From positions 14,943,501 through 15,007,500 of the forward strand of contig NC_003283.11 of the NCBI RefSeq assembly GCF_000002985.6: 64,000 bases of DNA. The letters are read 5' to 3'. The translations under genes and the position numbers were made by a program. Below the pieces are notes generated by a model, which saw nothing but the letters and a program-made list of their open reading frames with translations, did no database searches and was not told the origin of the DNA. Of the stretch, positions 26,175-36,853 are shown piece after piece (positions within the stretch are counted from its first letter, which is position 1; the number at the start of each line of letters is the position of its first letter). This DNA is from Caenorhabditis elegans (lineage: Eukaryota; Nematoda; Chromadorea; Rhabditida; Rhabditidae).

Positions 26175-26250
26175 GGGTGACATCATGTACTTGAGAAGAT
26201 GAAGTGCCACCTCCTATAAAGGTGTCTAGGGACCCATCATGATGTCAACT
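26175..26250. other. Potential RNA hairpin or conserved element
   Basis: TGACATCATG (26178-26187) and CATGATGTCA (26238-26247) are perfect 10-base complements. Nested inside are a GATG/CATC pair and a CACCT/AGGTG stem with loop CCTATAA. It does not look like a standard microRNA precursor because of a large 5' bulge. It could be a structured RNA or a palindromic CRE-like site pair. Confidence 0.3.
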
Positions 26251-27950
26251 CTACCCCACTGCCACCTTAACGACCCACTACTCTCAAGAATTAATTCTTC
26301 AGTCTAGCATTAGTAGCCGTCTTTTGTTGACGAATCACAAATCATCTATTTTCCTTAAATCGAATTCAATCTCCCGATTTAGATTTAAATCCCAGCCATC
26401 ATCCAGTCATGTTTTAGTCGTCGTCAAATTTAGAATTTAAACTCCAGAAACTCTTTTTCTGCTTCCTTCCAACGTCATGCTTATAGGGTTTCCTTTTTTT
26501 GAATGGAACAAGGAGAGACATTGCAACAGTGGTTAGCTCAACCAAAAACACGACGAGGTTTCCGTCAGTTTACTTGTCTAATTAGTCACTTTTTGACTCT
26601 TTTTTTGCAGCTAGCACGTTTTGTTTTGTTTCAAAGATCATTTGATAGTCTGAGATTTTTTGTTTGCCTTCAAGGCCTGTCTGGTTCCTAGTCGCCAACC
26701 TAAAGTGCACATATTTTAAAAGACTTGTAAACCAACTTTTTAAACAGATTAAAAGCACTGAGAATATTTGAACTTAGTTTATTTTTCTATTAGTCTTAAC
26801 ATTTCTCCAAGTTATGTAAAATGTTTATCTTTTAAATTATAGAATACTCTTGCTTTCCTAATCCTACTCCAAATATAGCTTAAATAAAAATTTGGACGCA
26901 TCGTCCAACTTTACGTCAGCCTGATCCGGATTTCCCATTAGGAAAAATGCAATTTTACGTCTTACAAGCTTATCTCTGAAATATGAAGGGTCTTATAAGT
27001 CTTCTGAAAGTTTGGCAGACTGATTGTCAAAAATCTGACATCTAAGAACTTTTTTCCCAGCAATTCTTAGAAGACAACATATGCATACACCTGGTCACAC
27101 ATGGTCACAACCATAATTTACTTTAAACTCATTCTCGATGTCTAGAACACAATAGTTCCGAAAATTTGATTAATTTTGTATTTACTAATAAATATTATAA
27201 GATTTGCGTTACTTCTTTCGCCGCCTCCTGATGCTTCTAACTTGATTTCAGTTGCTACGTAAGTTGTCAGGAAGGTGTCGGATGAAAAGTACTACATCAA
27301 ATCTTGCAAGAAAATTCTGCTATCGTAAATTTAAATCAATGAGAAATCGGGTGTAGTTTTTAGGGAGAATGGTTTAGACGAATTACTTACATCTATTTTA
27401 AGTAAGCAATAAGGCCATAAAGAACGGGAAATAAATTAAACGTCATTTCTCAAACTTAATAAAACTTTTAAATTTTGTTTTTCATTTTGCTAGAAAACTT
27501 CTCTTTCCCACCTTTCTAGAGCACTTTACCATTTTTCTAGAATATTTATCCAATTGTCTACCAATCCAGTTCATTTTTCTTTAGCAATTATATACCTTTC
27601 CATACCAAAGTCTGATTAAACCCTGTGAATTTTCAAACGAAACTAGAAAATTTCTGACAGAGGAAGTAGCGTTTCATTTTTTACGCAAACCACCTACGAG
27701 TTGACTCATCTATTTAATGACTATATTCCCCCATTCATTGTTTTCAGTTCACACATCTTTTCTCATTTTACTACATCACATATTGGTCTATGTTCACAGT
27801 TTCCAGCCACTTTCAAAACATATAACTACTGTTCTGAATCAAAAGCTGACAAATGTCAGTTGACTCGTTGTTTCTTTACCCTCGTTGTGTTTTATTGAAT
27901 TTGCTTAAAAAATATTCTGATTTCATATTTGTTGCAGGTAACAAAAAACG

Positions 27951-28527
27951 ATGTCGGCTCTACACATCGCCCGTCTTTTTCTTCTGATTGCTATTATGTC
28001 GACAGTAGTCAGTACATATGCTGTTTTGCCATCAGGTATGTTTAAGAATGTTAATTCCGGAGTAGTATTTTCATAAGTAGATTTCTTAAAAGATAAGCTA
28101 CAGTGATTTGTGTAAGAATTTAGGATAGATTGGGTGCGAAATTTTGTTTTCAAAAAGGGGGGGGGGGGGGGGTGGAATGGCGTGGTCTAACAGTTAAAAG
28201 ACAACACTTTTTGCTCTTTTTATACCAAAATGTATTTAAAAAATCTTTACTCAGAAATCGAGCAAAAGATGTTGTCGATTCAAATTTTTGTAAATTTCTA
28301 AATGCAAGTAAACGAAAAAGTTTTAACTTCCACATCTTCCAGGAGAAATCCTCTTCCGGCGACCAGCATCCTTGTTTGACCGAGCCGCCGACTACTCCGA
28401 TGACGTGGCAAAGTTTGACGAGAGTCGGGACAAACGAGAGCTCGATGGAATTGACACACAATTGAGCAAACGGACCAACTTGAAACGGCTTGTGATTTTA
28501 TCAGCACGTGGATTTGGAAAGAAGTGA
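27951..28527 (+). CDS. Neuropeptide-like precursor with allatotropin-like C-terminal peptide
   Basis: Two exons (27951-28035 and 28343-28527) encode 89 residues. TTGTTGCAG lies 13 bases before the ATG. Residues 1-24 form a clear signal peptide (ARLFLLIAIMSTVVSTYA). An acidic spacer follows, with dibasic sites at DKR, SKR, LKR and the terminal GKK. The last peptide before the stop is LVILSARGF-Gly-Lys-Lys, or TNLKRLVILSARGF if the LKR site is not cut. After trimming, the Gly would give a C-terminal amide. The ARGF-amide end resembles arthropod allatotropins (TARGF-amide). The gene sits alone behind a 15-kb gene-poor region. I do not recall a worm gene symbol for it. Confidence 0.75.
28157..28172 (+). 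repeat. Poly-G tract, 16 G
   Basis: A run of 16 G lies in the intron of the peptide-precursor gene, on the transcribed gene's coding strand. Confidence 0.95.
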
Positions 28528-29508
28528 TCAATTCGAATAAGGAATCGGCAAAATCAAAATGGCGAATGATTGGTGTGGTGTGGACTCCCTTGCACAAATT
28601 CTCTCGAGTTTTAATTTTCTTATTTATTTGGAATCTAAGTTTACAAAATTAGAAGCATAATCTCCCTCTCCTCCGACCCTCTCTTAATTTCTGTCCGTCT
28701 TTTTCTACGTGTTCTTGCATAATTCTAAAATCGTATTATTATGCTTCATCTATTTTAGCGTTGTTGGCCTGAAATCTCCCTTTTTAAGTTAGCTGTGTTT
28801 CTCCTCAATTTGGTTTAAATTATGCTTAAGCTGAAAATTTCAAATCAAAAACTTTTTTTTTGTTTTGAAATTTTGAATTGAATATTACGATGATGATTTA
28901 ATGAATGATTGACTATGTTTGTAAAGTTGTATTTTGAAATTTTTTAATGGGAAACAAGAAATATTAATTTAAAATCCTTTTTCGAGGTTTAGGTCTAGGT
29001 CTATAAACTTTTTTTTTCACTGGCTTTTTTACTGATTGAAAAAATGATCGTCAAAATTTTGCAAAAAGCAGCTTTTAGAGAAATTATCAGAAGGTAATAA
29101 AAGTAGTGAAAAAGTAGGCGTAGGTCGCCTTCAAGCTCGCGAAGCATGCCTTCTGGTAAGTAAGTATGTTTCTACTTGCCAACAAAAGACTATGCATTAT
29201 CCCCACGCATTCATCTTTTGTAGACTGAAAATATTTTTATTTTCACTTCCGAAACATGCTCGGAAGATACGGATTAACTTTTGGTTCCTTGTATTTTTTT
29301 TGTGGTAAATGTCAACATACAGGTGGGTTTCTGGTGTGGAAGATGTAACGAAAATATGTGTGAAAATATAATTTTGGAAACTGAGAGATCAGGGAAAGAG
29401 TATTTATCAAGACCGTGTCCACACACTTTTGTCGACGATGAAGAATGCTGGAGGGCTACTGAAAATGAAACTATTAAATTTTCCCTTTTCAATATAAAAT
29501 TTAAAATT
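28528..29508. other. Spacer between convergent genes
   Basis: The 3' flank of the peptide gene and the 3' flank of the minus-strand gene. It holds a short GGTCTA run (28991-29004) and a TAGGCGTAGG repeat block (29115-29160). No gene is seen: the open frames at 29274-29523 overlap on both strands and lack coding features. Confidence 0.5.
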
Positions 29509-30459
29509 TCACCTATCGTCTAAGCTCTCCTCGGTCTCATTTTGATTCTGATCACAAGAAGTTTTTTGGCAGTAATGAGTTGCTCGGTTTGCCAAATTTT
29601 CATGAGATCTTCCAGTCATTTTATCCTTGATTTGAGTTTTTAGACTGCACAACGATACTCGGCGGGTGTCCCAAATTTTCTGAAATTTTTTTTTTTTAGA
29701 GCGTGAAATTATGAATACCTTTAAATCGTCTTTTATAGAAGTTCTTCGAAGTGTTGCAGCTAGACTTTGGCGTCGTGGGCGAGGATTACTCTGAAATTGA
29801 AATGTAAAAATTTTGAAAACATTTAACAATGGAATATTGTACCTTAATTTTTTTTAATCATGAAAATAATAGCTCTGCTGATTTGAGAAGTACAATATGA
29901 TAATTTCAAATAAACATTTAGTTTTTAATTTGAAAATATTTTTGAAAGTTTTGAAATGTCTTATAGTTAAAAATAAAATTGTAGTATTATAAAACTTTTT
30001 CTTGTCAGGAAAAACATACTGGGAGTGGCGGTCTCGAAAAAAATTTTGAGTTTCCCCGACTTGTGCGTCTTCCAAATTGCTGATCATTGGCGAGAAGATT
30101 CAAATTGAATGAGCTTTTCCATTTTTCAAATGCGGATTTTCGGTAGTCTGAAAATGTGTCAGGCTTTGCTAGTAAATATTTTTAGTACCTTTTTATTAAA
30201 GGGAGTATTTTGTGAAGTTAGCTACTGATAAAAAAATTAATGTTGAAAAGATTACGAATCTTACAAATAAATTTTTACAGTCGTGATCAGCAGCTCAAAA
30301 TGATTTTTGACTTAAAATTATTAACTCTCTAATTTTTTCCACGCACATACCATTATCCTTTTTTGGCAACAAATCCTCTTTGTCCTCTTCCCATTCAGTA
30401 CTGGAGAACACATCAGAAATGGATTTTGACCTGATTCGAATTAAAGCGTTTGTTGTCAT
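29509..30459 (-). CDS. Unrecognised four-exon gene, basic Ser/Arg-rich protein
   Basis: The exons are 30351-30459, 30020-30147, 29719-29790 and 29509-29679, with phase kept throughout and canonical splice sites. They encode 159 residues. A TTTCAG acceptor 22 bases before the ATG suggests trans-splicing. The N-terminus has an acidic patch (EWEEDKEDLL). The middle and C-terminal parts are basic, with several RRxS-type motifs (RRTSRGNS, RRQSLAATLRRTS, RRVSLCS) that fit basophilic kinase sites. The end is acidic (ETEESLDDR). No membrane segment, signal peptide or known domain is seen. Probably an intracellular, phosphorylated protein; function unknown. Confidence 0.7.
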
Positions 30460-30844
30460 GGTAACACTTGATAGAAGAAAGCTGAAATTACTTATGTGGA
30501 GAGATTTCAGAAAACAAAATAACTAGTAAAGAAATTATAAAAGAGAAATTTTAAAAAGCAGAAATTTATATAGGAGAACACAAATTACTAACAAGAATAC
30601 ATTTTCGAAGGTACAACAGGAATTGTGACGCAACAGAAATGGAATTTGTCAGAATAGAACGCTTGATTTATGAGCAAGATAGAATAAAGAGAATGTAAGT
30701 TGAAATAAAAACTGAAAAATATATAATTCCAGAAAATAAGCATGAGTCTAAAAATACCTCCAAACCATATTCCTGGAAAATTAAAAGTTGATTAATTCGG
30801 AAAAAAGTTCTCACAGAAGCTCTAATTTAAGTCTTGTTAAGTTT

Positions 30845-30885
30845 GGTCTAGGTCTAGGTCTAGGTCTAGGTCTAGGTCTAGGTCT
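30845..30885 (+). repeat. GGTCTA hexamer array, 6.8 units
   Basis: Six perfect GGTCTA units are followed by a GGTCT partial. The hexamer differs from the worm telomere unit (TTAGGC) but shares the TAGG core. Confidence 0.95.
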
Positions 30886-31498
30886 TAGTTTCGCATTTTC
30901 TTAATGTTTTTCAAAGATTCTGTAGCAGTTCAAAGTTCTGATTACGCCATTCTACTCCGAAGCGTTCAGCTAGTGTCAATTTTTACAAAACTGATCACTC
31001 TCATTATTTTTCTGTCTTCTGTGAACCGTTTTATTACCCCATCTTGACACCATTAAAGGTTCCAAATACCTATCGGCTGCAGTTCTCCGTGAAATCAGCA
31101 GATGCTAATCTTGCCTAATTTGCAATAATTCATCGTGACGGTGACGTGATTCAATGCAAAGGACTGCTAGTTAATTGGATCGCCCTCCTCAAAATATGCC
31201 ACCAATTTTTCGGTTTTTTTCACGGCGATTTCTTTGCTGAGTTTCAAGAATAATTGGCAAGCGAGAAGTCGAAAAAACGAGGCGTTGAGAAGACGAGTTT
31301 CCGATGTTAATCAAGCAGAAGATTTTTGGAAAATTAAGTGGGGAAAAATATGTTGGAAATGATGAGTAGGCAGATTGAGATTGCATCTTTCGGTATATGT
31401 AGTATTTTGTTTTATTGAACATTAGTGTTTTGACGTAGCCACTGATATTAACCATTAAAGTTTATAAAGTTTTGGTTTAAATTTTAGTTTCAAAAACC

Positions 31499-31540
31499 TG
31501 GACCTAGACCTAGACCTAGGCCTACACCTAGACCTAGACG
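31499..31540 (-). repeat. Inverted GGTCTA hexamer array
   Basis: TAGACC units (the complement of GGTCTA) are interrupted once by GGCCTACACC. It lies about 610 bp from the direct array at 30845 and in the opposite orientation, so the two can pair. Confidence 0.9.
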
Positions 31541-33197
31541 GATAATGTCGTCCTCTTTCCTTTTCGTAGTCATTACTTAGCCGAACTAATAAGTAACTAA
31601 CAACCGGAAGAAATCTTCAAGACAAGCACATGTACATATATCTAGCGTTTCCTAATAAAACACTCTATTCCCGAGAAATTGTTCACTTTGAGGAACACCA
31701 AACAAGACAAATGTCGTCCAGAAAAATCACAAATTCATGCCCCTTTTATCAAAAAAACAACTTGCTACTTTTTGAACTTTGGCCACCGAGGCTATCAGTT
31801 TTATCAATTTTATCATTGCGAAAGTTCGAATCAAAAGTATCAGGAACACACCTAATTATTTTCTCATTGGAAATCCGTTCCTTCTCGACATTTCTCTATT
31901 TTTTAGAGGAGATACGAATGACATGATCGACTAGGGGGTAAGAAGGGCACCACTTTCGCCGGCAAAAAGCGGTGAAGCTATTCATCCAGCTGTTAATTGC
32001 ATTAGAAATAGTCCTCTACAAGGTATGCTTAGAGACTATTTGTATGTTGCTTGTGCCTTCTGATACTTCTTCTTTTCTAGAAAAAGTAGTGAGAGTCTCA
32101 ATCCAATTATACAGTCTTTTCAAAACAATGTGTATCGACGGTTATAATGCCCTGATTTGGAGTCATTTGGTTTTAGATTCATATTGGGAAAGCTTCTCAT
32201 AAGGCTGCCCATTTTTAATTAGTACTTCATTCTCTTTTAGTTTTCAATTGGCAGACAGTTGTTTCAAAGCTTCTCCTCAGATTTTGAAAAAATCCAATTC
32301 TATTATAAAATTTATTTTCGATTTGTTTTGTTTTGTATAGGCTTTAGGAACAGCTGGTTCATGATCTCCAGAAAATTGTGCCAAAATTTCACGCGTTCGT
32401 TTGAACCGGCACCAAACGGTGCATTTAGTGTGACGTTTTATTATATTTTAGAATGTTCTGGAGAACACACTGGAAAGGCCTACTTTTCAGACGTCGCGGA
32501 AAATTTTCTGAATTGCGTGTGACGTCACAAAAACACATAAAAAATGTGCCGATACTTCAAGGGATCTCGCTATGTAGGGACTCTTTTAGCAAATCTCAAT
32601 TGAGACCTCAGAATTAATCTGCCAATATGAAGGCTCTGTAAATGTCACACAGAACCTGATAATTTTTTAGTATGAAAAAAATAGTTATAGAAAATTCTAA
32701 TTTCTCAAATCGTAAAATTTTGAAACTCAATAAGAAACTTAAACTTTTGTGATATGTGAACTGAAAATAATGTGTACTTTTACCATTAATCTAGCCGAAA
32801 ATGTTCACCTCATTGCGCTTTAACACACTATTTTGTAGCTTTTAGCTGGATAAGTTGTGAGTAACAACCGTCATGCCTATCAACTGCCTGCGTGCCTACA
32901 ATAAGGTTCCAAGCCTACCTACACTTATTTTGTCATGAGTCCCCATTCCGATTCATTCACGAATTTTCCTGAACGGGAAAGCAGGCGTAGGTAGACTTCA
33001 ACCCATGTCTTGCGCGCTCGTAACCTCAGAAGATGTCTGGATAAAAATCATTCCAAAATAGGCATAGGCCGCCTCCCAGGCTGAGTGTTCATGGGTGCTT
33101 GTAGGCATACAGGTAGACTTATAACGCTTGCGCGACAAACTCAGAGAGTTGCTTGGCTACGTTTTAAATTTTCCAGTTTCGAATAACTTTAAATATA

Positions 33198-33213
33198 CCC
33201 CCCCCCCCCCCCC
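33198..33213 (+). repeat. Poly-C tract, 16 C
   Basis: An uninterrupted run of 16 C (G on the minus strand) in intergenic DNA. Confidence 0.95.
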
Positions 33214-35006
33214 AGTTATGAGCTGCCAAGCTTGAACGATACCACACTGTAAAAAAGAAAAGCTGGGAGAAAGGGGCGCCTTCCATGACACCTTCGCCTA
33301 GAATTAGGTCTAAGTTTAGATCTAGTCCCCTTTTTTCTAAACTTCTTCTTCAGTTCCTAGTGTCTAGTTTACAGGTAATCTCTTAATTTCATCTGATTTT
33401 GTCTTCCAACTAAACTTTTGATTTCTGCCACGCCAGATTTTTGGAATGGCGTCAGCTGCTTCAAAATACTAAAAAAATCTAATCGAAGATCAAGATAATC
33501 CGAAAAATCAAATACAACCTTGGCAATAGTACAAGTGTCTGGCCGCTGTGGAAAACAATCATTTTCACTGTTTTCTTAACAAGAAATGCCATTTGCGGCA
33601 AATATTCATCCAATTAACAAATTACACGGGGTCTCTCATGCATCTAAGTGCGGTTTATTACAAGTATATGGGGAATCCACTCTGTGGATATAACCGTCTA
33701 GAATGTTCCACACATCTAGTTTTCAATTGTGTTGTTGACTTAAAAACTTTGGCATCTACTTTCAGGGTTTTGTATTAAACTAAAGTACTTTGAAGGCATT
33801 TTCCAGTTCTTCTAGTCGCTTTAAAGATTAGTATTTGGAAAAATTGAAGAATTCTAGCCTAGCAGTTCACACCTATAATTAACTATTTTTCTCACAAGGG
33901 CTTTACAGTTTTGGCTAGATTCTCAGTTTTCAAAGACTACCCCTCAATTCTGTTCCCTCTCCGGAATTCTCACTTTCACAGATTTGTTTTCTCATCCAAA
34001 CGGACTGTGATTATGTATGCATTTCCTTCTTCTTCTTTTCTTTTCCTCAATGTTTTTCGGCTTTACCTTCCCCTTCTCACATGCCAAAACAGTGTGTTTA
34101 TATCTCGAGATTCCTGGGAGGGAAAACTGCGTTTCCCATGTGTCGATTCTAATTGATTTGTTAGCCGTTTGATGCGCTTTTTGTGAACACAAAAAGCACG
34201 GTGTTTCCGCCCTTTTGTTCGAGATTTGTGACCAAAGCTAGCGCGGCTTATATGGACGTTTGGACTGTTATAGGCTACGGTTTCGGATTTCAATCTCCTT
34301 GAACCTATTTATCTCTTGATTTTTTTGTTTTTTTATTGTTTGTTTTGTTTTTGAAAATACTAGGAACTTGCAGTTAATAGAATGTGAATTAAGTTTAGAT
34401 AATTACTTTTGCGTTGAAATTTTTCTAAAATAAACTCAAATAAAAAACAAGAGTCAGTTTGTCAAATTGAAGTTTATGAGCTAATAAATGTAAAAACCTC
34501 CATTATGCTGCACTTGTTGTAGTTATTTCAATTTACAGCTAGGTAGGTCTACTTCCTAGAGCCCAACTTCCAACTGAGCATTTGGCTTGAAAAATATGCT
34601 ACTGGAAAACTAAAAACTTCCCCGTCAGTAAATTTCAAGAGACTAGAGTTTCCAAGAGCCTAGTAAAAGACTAGTGGAAATATGGAAGTTTACCTCTGAA
34701 AATCTGATTTAAACAATGAAATTTTTAGCTTTCCACCAATCAACTGAATTTCTGTTTGTTGCCGTGCAACGCTCTTTAGGGTTTTAATAAAATTAGTACC
34801 GTTTTTTTAACTTTCAAAAGTCGGAATTTGGATTTTGCAGAAATATTTTAAAACTTAATTCACAAGGTTGGCTTTTTTTAGTAAGAAATCTACAGGCTGT
34901 CAATAACCATTTCCTCGTTTTTGAAGTTTCAATTTCTCTCTATTTTCTACACCACTTCTCTCTACTTTTTACTCTAATTTTCTTCTCATTTCAATAATTT
35001 TCAGAA

Positions 35007-36483
35007 ATGTTACACAGGCCGAAACTTACAGTAATCCTATCAGTATTACTCACCTTCCGGTTAGCGGATTGCTGGTTCCTCTCAATGGTGCGTTTTCATG
35101 GATATTCAATTTAGAACAAAATTATTTCAGCTCGGTGGTGGTGCTGGTGGTTGCCAAAATCAATGTCCGCCAGCTTACTCTGGGTATTATCAATCTCGGA
35201 ATTATAATCCTCCGCAACAGGTAATCTGACGATAAAGATTTGGAAGGTGCAAAAACTAATGAGTAGACATTTTTCTGATAAGAATAGAAAATGAGCTGGT
35301 GATAAAGCTCCTGGCAAACTCTCACGCCTCCTACTTTCAGTCCAATGAGCATTGTGAGAAACTTGAAGAAAATTCGAAGAAAAAATAATTCAGAAATAGA
35401 AATTGATATGGTGACTGATTTTCAGAGTATTAGAGTGGGAATTCATTTGGCTGATAACTCAACCAATTTTTTGTTGAATCTTAGAATGGCCTTGGCAAAT
35501 CTAAATTTGTAAAGCCTAAAACTTTTCAGCGATTCAACTACGGTTTGCCTCCTCCAACACCGCCTGCAAATTCATATGCAACTGCTCCAGCAAACTATGC
35601 GGCTCCTTCAAACGCCTACCCATTTGCTCCTCAATACTCAATTCCAATGAACTCATATGCTATGCCAAAATACGCAGTTGCTCCCCAATATGCAATGGTT
35701 CCATATCCAACCCCTCCAGCTTACGTTAGACCTCCACCGGTTTATGTCACACCTCCACCTGTATATATAACCCCACCACCAACTACAACTACTACAATTC
35801 CACCACCAAAATGTTTCCAAAACACTCAGGGATACAAATGTTGCAATCGACAGTTGGATCAATTTTTAGAACAGAAAGTTGGAGAGATGTTGAAGCCAGA
35901 ATGGCAGAGATGTAATCTGCAACGATTTGCAACACAGCTTCAGGTTTGGTTCAGGGTCATTTTATTGATTTGCATATTAGGAGAGAAGTTGGGTGGGGTC
36001 GTTCTCAAGGTTCGGAGATTGAACTGCGAATTGAGGGGACTAGGTATAAGTTTAGATCATTTGAAACAGGATAAATTGAAGTGTTTTCAAAAAACTTAAT
36101 TTTTTAGCCGTTTCTTTTGAAACAGTTGTCAAGTGCTCTACATAAAAAAATCTAAATGTTTTCAGCACGAAACGCAACAAATGTTCAATCATTCAATGGA
36201 AGCAATCGTTGCCAGTGGAGAAGTACAAAATCTTTCAAATTACCGCGGAGACCTTTATTGCAAAAAGCGGAGTCGAGACGGAAAGGTATTATTCACATAT
36301 CTACTTATCGAATCAAAATCTAAATTTCAGATTGTTGTGATATATGGCTCAGCAGTTCCATATTCTCTAGATACCGGAGTGACTCGTCCAATGAACGATG
36401 ACGAGTTGAGAACTCAAATGTATCCGGCTAAGTATGATGAAATTGGAGTGCATGATGGACATGAAGAGAACATTTGGTTCTAG
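35007..36483 (+). CDS. Ground-like domain secreted protein (GRL/GRD type)
   Basis: Five in-phase exons (35007-35087, 35131-35220, 35530-35943, 36166-36285 and 36331-36483) encode 285 residues. A signal peptide (VILSVLLTFRLADC) is followed by a Gly- and Cys-containing segment. A low-complexity Pro/Tyr/Ala region comes next, including repeated PPPVYVTPPP-like units. The C-terminal ground-like domain begins at KCFQNTQGYKCCNRQLDQFL. It includes the CC pair and two further cysteines (QRC, LYC), and ends with IVVIYGSAVPYS. These hedgehog-related proteins are secreted, mainly by cuticle-producing or glial cells, and lack the autoprocessing Hog domain, as here. The poly(A) signal AATAAA at 36740 is only about 30 bases before the next gene's X-box. 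The member number is not assigned. Confidence 0.9.
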
Positions 36484-36774
36484 GAATATTTATTTGAATT
36501 AATTCTTGTTTTTAATTATTTCGAAGTAGCCTATTTATAATTGTTGAAATCTTTTTTAAATATTTCCAAAAATTTCCAAATTTCCATCTCCAAAATTGAT
36601 CTTGAATTTATTCTCCAGCCAATTCTTTTTCATCTTTTATTTTTTTTCAGCTTTTTATTATTTTAACTTTATACTTTGAATTAATAATTATATATTTCTT
36701 TTTTTCATATTGTTCTATGCTCACTTGTATATAAAAGGAAATAAAGTTCTCTCCTCGTTTCTTGTTGAACGCCC

Positions 36775-36788
36775 GTTTCCATGGTAAC
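36775..36788 (+). promoter_or_regulatory. X-box, DAF-19/RFX binding site of xbx-1
   Basis: GTTTCCATGGTAAC is a perfect palindromic RFX half-site pair, 79 bases before the xbx-1 ATG. X-boxes bound by DAF-19 drive ciliary genes in worm sensory neurons. From memory, the position agrees with the one published for xbx-1. Confidence 0.95.
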
Positions 36789-36853
36789 CGTCATTTTCGG
36801 AGTGCAGCGGAGCATTTTACTCCTTTTTCTCCAATATTGCTCAATTTATTAGT

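Larger units (their letters stand above)
12275..27950. other. Gene-poor interval of 15.7 kb
   Basis: I find no exon chain here that holds phase and looks protein-like. The open frames present (for example 16618-16962, 18807-19115 and 24038-24412) are short, lack family features and overlap repeats. The sequence consists of AT-rich spacer, dispersed repeats and a few GC-rich or CCAAT islands, listed separately. It lies upstream of the peptide-precursor gene and may contain its regulatory region. Confidence 0.55.
30460..35006. other. Intergenic region with hexamer arrays and repeats
   Basis: No exon chain is convincing. The frames at 31189-31455, 31630-31926, 31972-32202 and 32259-32522 lack family features. 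The region holds two inverted GGTCTA arrays, TAGGCAGG-type repeats at 32870-33130 and a poly-C tract. The pyrimidine-rich sequence at 33930-34080 and 34920-35000 probably belongs to the promoter of the ground-like gene. Confidence 0.5.

Noticed and set aside
30845-30885. Interstitial telomere repeat
   Set aside because: The unit is GGTCTA, not the worm telomere unit TTAGGC.
31189-31455. 88-codon minus-strand frame between the GGTCTA arrays, considered as an element-encoded protein
   Set aside because: No transposase or other domain features and no initiation context.
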